DNA of 14,983 bases from an uncultured Bacilli bacterium (lineage in GTDB: Bacteria > Bacillota_I > Bacilli_A > RF39 > UBA660). Location: contig CALVQZ010000010.1 of NCBI GenBank assembly GCA_944358275.1, forward strand, positions 1-14,983. The letters run 5' to 3'. This document shows positions 13,416-14,983 of the stretch, in pieces (positions within the stretch are counted from its first letter, which is position 1; each line of letters opens with the position of its first letter). The notes beneath the pieces were generated by a model. The model did no database searches and had not been told where the DNA came from. It saw only the letters and a program-made list of their open reading frames with translations. The translations under genes and the position numbers were made by a program.

Positions 13416-14129
13416 CTACTTATATAATTCATAAAGTATAATACTTGTAGCAACCCCTACATTTAAACTTTCACAAGAAGGATTCATTTTTATATAAATA
13501 TTTCCATCGCTAATATCTTGTAACTTCTTACTAACACCATTTCCTTCATTGCCCATTATTATAGCATATTTTTCGCATATTACAAGATTTTTCACTTCAA
13601 TACCATCTTCTACATTCGTACTATAAACTTTATAATTTTTACTTTTTAAATCATTTATAAAATTAACTAAATCACAAGTAATTATATTTATATTAAAAAG
13701 CATACCTTGTGTTGCTCTTATTACCTTAGGATTATATATATCAACTGTATCTTTACTAAGTACTAAAGTATCTACTCCAAATGCAACTGAACTTCTTATT
13801 ATAGTTCCTAAATTACCAGGATCTTGAATGTTATCTAATATAAGAATTTTATTTCCTATTTCTCTTTCTTTAATAAACTTACATACTCCAATAATACTTG
13901 GAGGAGTCTTTAAAAAACTAAGCTTTTTCATAACATTTAAAGACACTATAGTACTATTAGAGTAACTAGTTTCATACAAAGAATAAACTTCACATAACAA
14001 ATTACGTTTATAAGCTTCTTCTACTAAATGAAGCCCTTCTACTAAAAATAAACCAACTTCTTTTCTATACTTTTTATCTTTTAACTTACATATTTCTTTT
14101 ATTTTATTATTATTAACACTAGTAATCAT
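13416..14129 (-). CDS. TrmH/SpoU family RNA 2'-O-methyltransferase (YsgA-like)
   Basis: A SAM-dependent SPOUT enzyme of 237 aa predicted to methylate a ribose 2'-OH in rRNA or tRNA. The N-terminal substrate-binding region reads KKYRKEVGLFLVEGLHLVEE (about 19-38). The SpoU motifs follow: motif 1 LDNIQDPGNLGTIIRS (98-113, with the Asn and Arg of the family), motif 2 IMGNEGNGVS (191-200) and motif 3 IKMNPSCESLNVGVATSI (213-230). It resembles B. subtilis YsgA more than a dedicated RlmB or TrmH, but the target base cannot be read from sequence. The start overlaps the metallopeptidase stop by 4 nt (ATGA, 14126-14129). Confidence 0.92.
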   Translation of the reverse strand: MITSVNNNKIKEICKLKDKKYRKEVGLFLVEGLHLVEEAYKRNLLCEVYSLYETSYSNSTIVSLNVMKKLSFLKTPPSIIGVCKFIKEREIGNKILILDNIQDPGNLGTIIRSSVAFGVDTLVLSKDTVDIYNPKVIRATQGMLFNINIITCDLVNFINDLKSKNYKVYSTNVEDGIEVKNLVICEKYAIIMGNEGNGVSKKLQDISDGNIYIKMNPSCESLNVGVATSIILYELYK

Positions 14130-14761
14130 TCTCTCATCTCTTTTCTAATATTTTTATAATCTTCACAATACTTACTTACCAAATTCCAAAAATCTTTTGA
14201 ATGATCAAAATGGGCAAAGTGACAAAGTTCATGCACTATAACATAATCAATATATTTAACATCCATTCTTATAAGCTCAATATTTAGTGTAATACTTTTA
14301 TCTTTCCTATTACAAACTCCCCATCTACTAGTCATTTTTCTAATTTTTAACTTAGGATATGGAATTTTTTCTTTAAATTTTTTGTATATAATATCTAATC
14401 TATTTTCAAAAATAGATAATGCATACTCTTTAAGATACTTATCCATTTTTTCTTTATCTTTTACATAAAACTTATTATTATATAACTCAGGTTTATCTTG
14501 CATAGAAAATACAACTACATCAACTTCTTTACCTAAAATCATAGTCTTTTTGCTCTTTTCATTTTTTCGTATTGCTTTTTCTACCATAGATACAATATTA
14601 TCATAATTATCATTTATAAGCTTAGTTATATCTTTTTTACTAACATACTTATTAGTACTCACATATATTTTTAAATCCTCTTTAACTCTTATATAAACAT
14701 TCTTAATATTCTTCTTAACAATTACTATTTCATACTTATTGCCATTTATATCTAAGTACAT
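14126..14761 (-). CDS. YgjP-like (DUF45) zinc metallopeptidase
   Basis: The 211-aa protein has the YgjP/DUF45 arrangement: an N-terminal beta-rich region (KNVYIRVKEDLKIYVS) and the signature MTSRWGVCNRKDKSITLN (about 143-160). The zinc motif HELCHFAHFDHSKDFW (177-192) supplies His177, Glu178, His181 and the third ligand His187. Related proteins are SprT/WLM-type metalloproteases or nuclease-associated peptidases; the substrate is unknown. GGTGA (14766-14770) is the ribosome site. It leads the operon that continues with the SpoU enzyme, RimM, TrmD and the 224-aa protein, and it is translationally coupled to the next gene. Confidence 0.9.
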   Translation of the reverse strand: MYLDINGNKYEIVIVKKNIKNVYIRVKEDLKIYVSTNKYVSKKDITKLINDNYDNIVSMVEKAIRKNEKSKKTMILGKEVDVVVFSMQDKPELYNNKFYVKDKEKMDKYLKEYALSIFENRLDIIYKKFKEKIPYPKLKIRKMTSRWGVCNRKDKSITLNIELIRMDVKYIDYVIVHELCHFAHFDHSKDFWNLVSKYCEDYKNIRKEMRE

Positions 14762-14776
14762 AAAATCACCATAATT

Positions 14777-14785
14777 ATTGTATCA
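14777..14785 (-). promoter_or_regulatory. Extended -10 promoter of the metallopeptidase-rimM-trmD operon
   Basis: TG-A-TACAAT is an extended -10 (hexamer 14777-14782) without a recognisable -35, because the spacer is the T tract of the preceding terminator. The hexamer ends 6 nt before the GGTGA ribosome site, predicting a very short leader. Confidence 0.6.
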
Positions 14786-14792
14786 CATAATG

Positions 14793-14821
14793 AAAAAAAG
14801 AACTACAATTGTAATTCTTTT
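14793..14821 (-). terminator. Terminator after the BspA-type surface protein gene
   Basis: On the minus strand AAAAGAATTAC-AATT-GTAGTTCTTTT forms an 11-bp stem with one U-G pair and a tetraloop (plus-strand arms 14796-14806 and 14811-14821), followed by seven T in total. It directly abuts the next promoter. Confidence 0.82.
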
Positions 14822-14827
14822 ACTTCT

Positions 14828-14983
14828 TTATGCTGTTTTAATTTCTGCAACACCTGATTTTATACCATCTATAAATGTTTTTGCAGTTTCATCTTTTACA
14901 TAAACTTTAGTTAGGTTTGAAGTAGATAAAAACATATATTCATAATCAGTTACATTAGTAAAATCAGCATTACTTAAATCTAT
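14828..14983 (-). CDS. C-terminal end of a BspA-type leucine-rich-repeat surface protein (partial)
   Basis: Only the last 51 codons are in the window. They read IDLSNADFTNVTDYEYMF, then NLTKVYVKDETAKTFIDG and a short tail ending EIKTA. The pattern LDLSxxDTSNVTxxxxMF...NLTxLYV is the repeat unit of BspA-like/DUF285 surface proteins, common in mucosal Firmicutes and Mycoplasma. The last repeat is degenerate (NADFTNVTDYEYMF). No cell-wall sorting signal follows, so surface attachment, if any, must depend on the missing N-terminal part. The TAA stop is at 14828-14830, followed by a clear terminator. Confidence 0.75.
   Translation of the reverse strand: MDLSNADFTNVTDYEYMFLSTSNLTKVYVKDETAKTFIDGIKSGVAEIKTA

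Noticed and set aside
1..14983. Mycoplasma-type genetic code (TGA as Trp)
   Set aside because: Trp residues in conserved motifs are encoded by TGG, and TGA ends genes with overlapping starts (for example 8751-8754 and 14126-14129).

Overview
The window is chromosomal DNA from a very AT-rich low-GC Firmicute. It reads like an uncultured gut member of the Bacilli related to the RF39/Erysipelotrichia-Mollicutes side; this placement is an inference from gene content and remembered protein families. Tryptophan is encoded by TGG and genes end at TAA, TAG and TGA, so the standard bacterial code applies, not the Mycoplasma code. Walled-cell genes (a D,D-carboxypeptidase start, undecaprenyl-diphosphatase), two lipoproteins and T-box leaders all fit walled Bacillota. 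No mobile element, CRISPR array, tRNA or rRNA was seen. Gene density is high and most genes lie on the minus strand.

Layout by region. 1-883: the 5' end of a dacF-like carboxypeptidase, an AT-rich spacer with two hairpins, and a small lipoprotein. 929-3385: asnS behind an asparagine T-box, preceded by a translationally coupled pair (72-aa membrane protein, 212-aa unknown protein). 3451-4251 is uppP on the plus strand, convergent with rmuC (4269-5339); a rhodanese-like protein follows. 5779-6573: rpsD with a consensus promoter and a structured leader of about 157 nt, probably the S4 autoregulatory site. It converges on tyrS (6600-7832), which has its own tyrosine T-box. 8064-10115: a tight run of lipoprotein, acidic 235-aa protein, YtxG-like (DUF948) and YtxH-like proteins. 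trmB (10177-10797) lies upstream of them and is divergent from a small coiled-coil protein. 11182-14761: a five-gene operon of YgjP-like metallopeptidase, SpoU-type RNA methyltransferase, rimM, trmD with a long C-terminal extension, and a 224-aa unknown protein. The right edge holds the C-terminus of a BspA-type surface protein.

Functionally most of the window serves translation: two aminoacyl-tRNA synthetases, S4, RimM, TrmD, TrmB and a SpoU methyltransferase. Envelope maintenance genes (UppP, DacF-like, lipoproteins, YtxGH) are mixed in. The order trmB ... ytxG-ytxH ... tyrS-rpsD matches, from memory, a compressed form of the Bacillus subtilis neighbourhood.

Control elements are legible. 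Both synthetase genes have T-boxes with readable specifier codons (AAC, TAC) and sigma-A-type promoters with 17-bp spacers. Convergent gene pairs share bidirectional terminators whose stems include stop codons. Several genes seem to have leaders of only about 10 nt. The least explained items are the TrmD extension, a 17-A tract inside the acidic 235-aa gene, and the lipoprotein/acidic protein/YtxGH cluster. No wholly new multi-gene system could be demonstrated.
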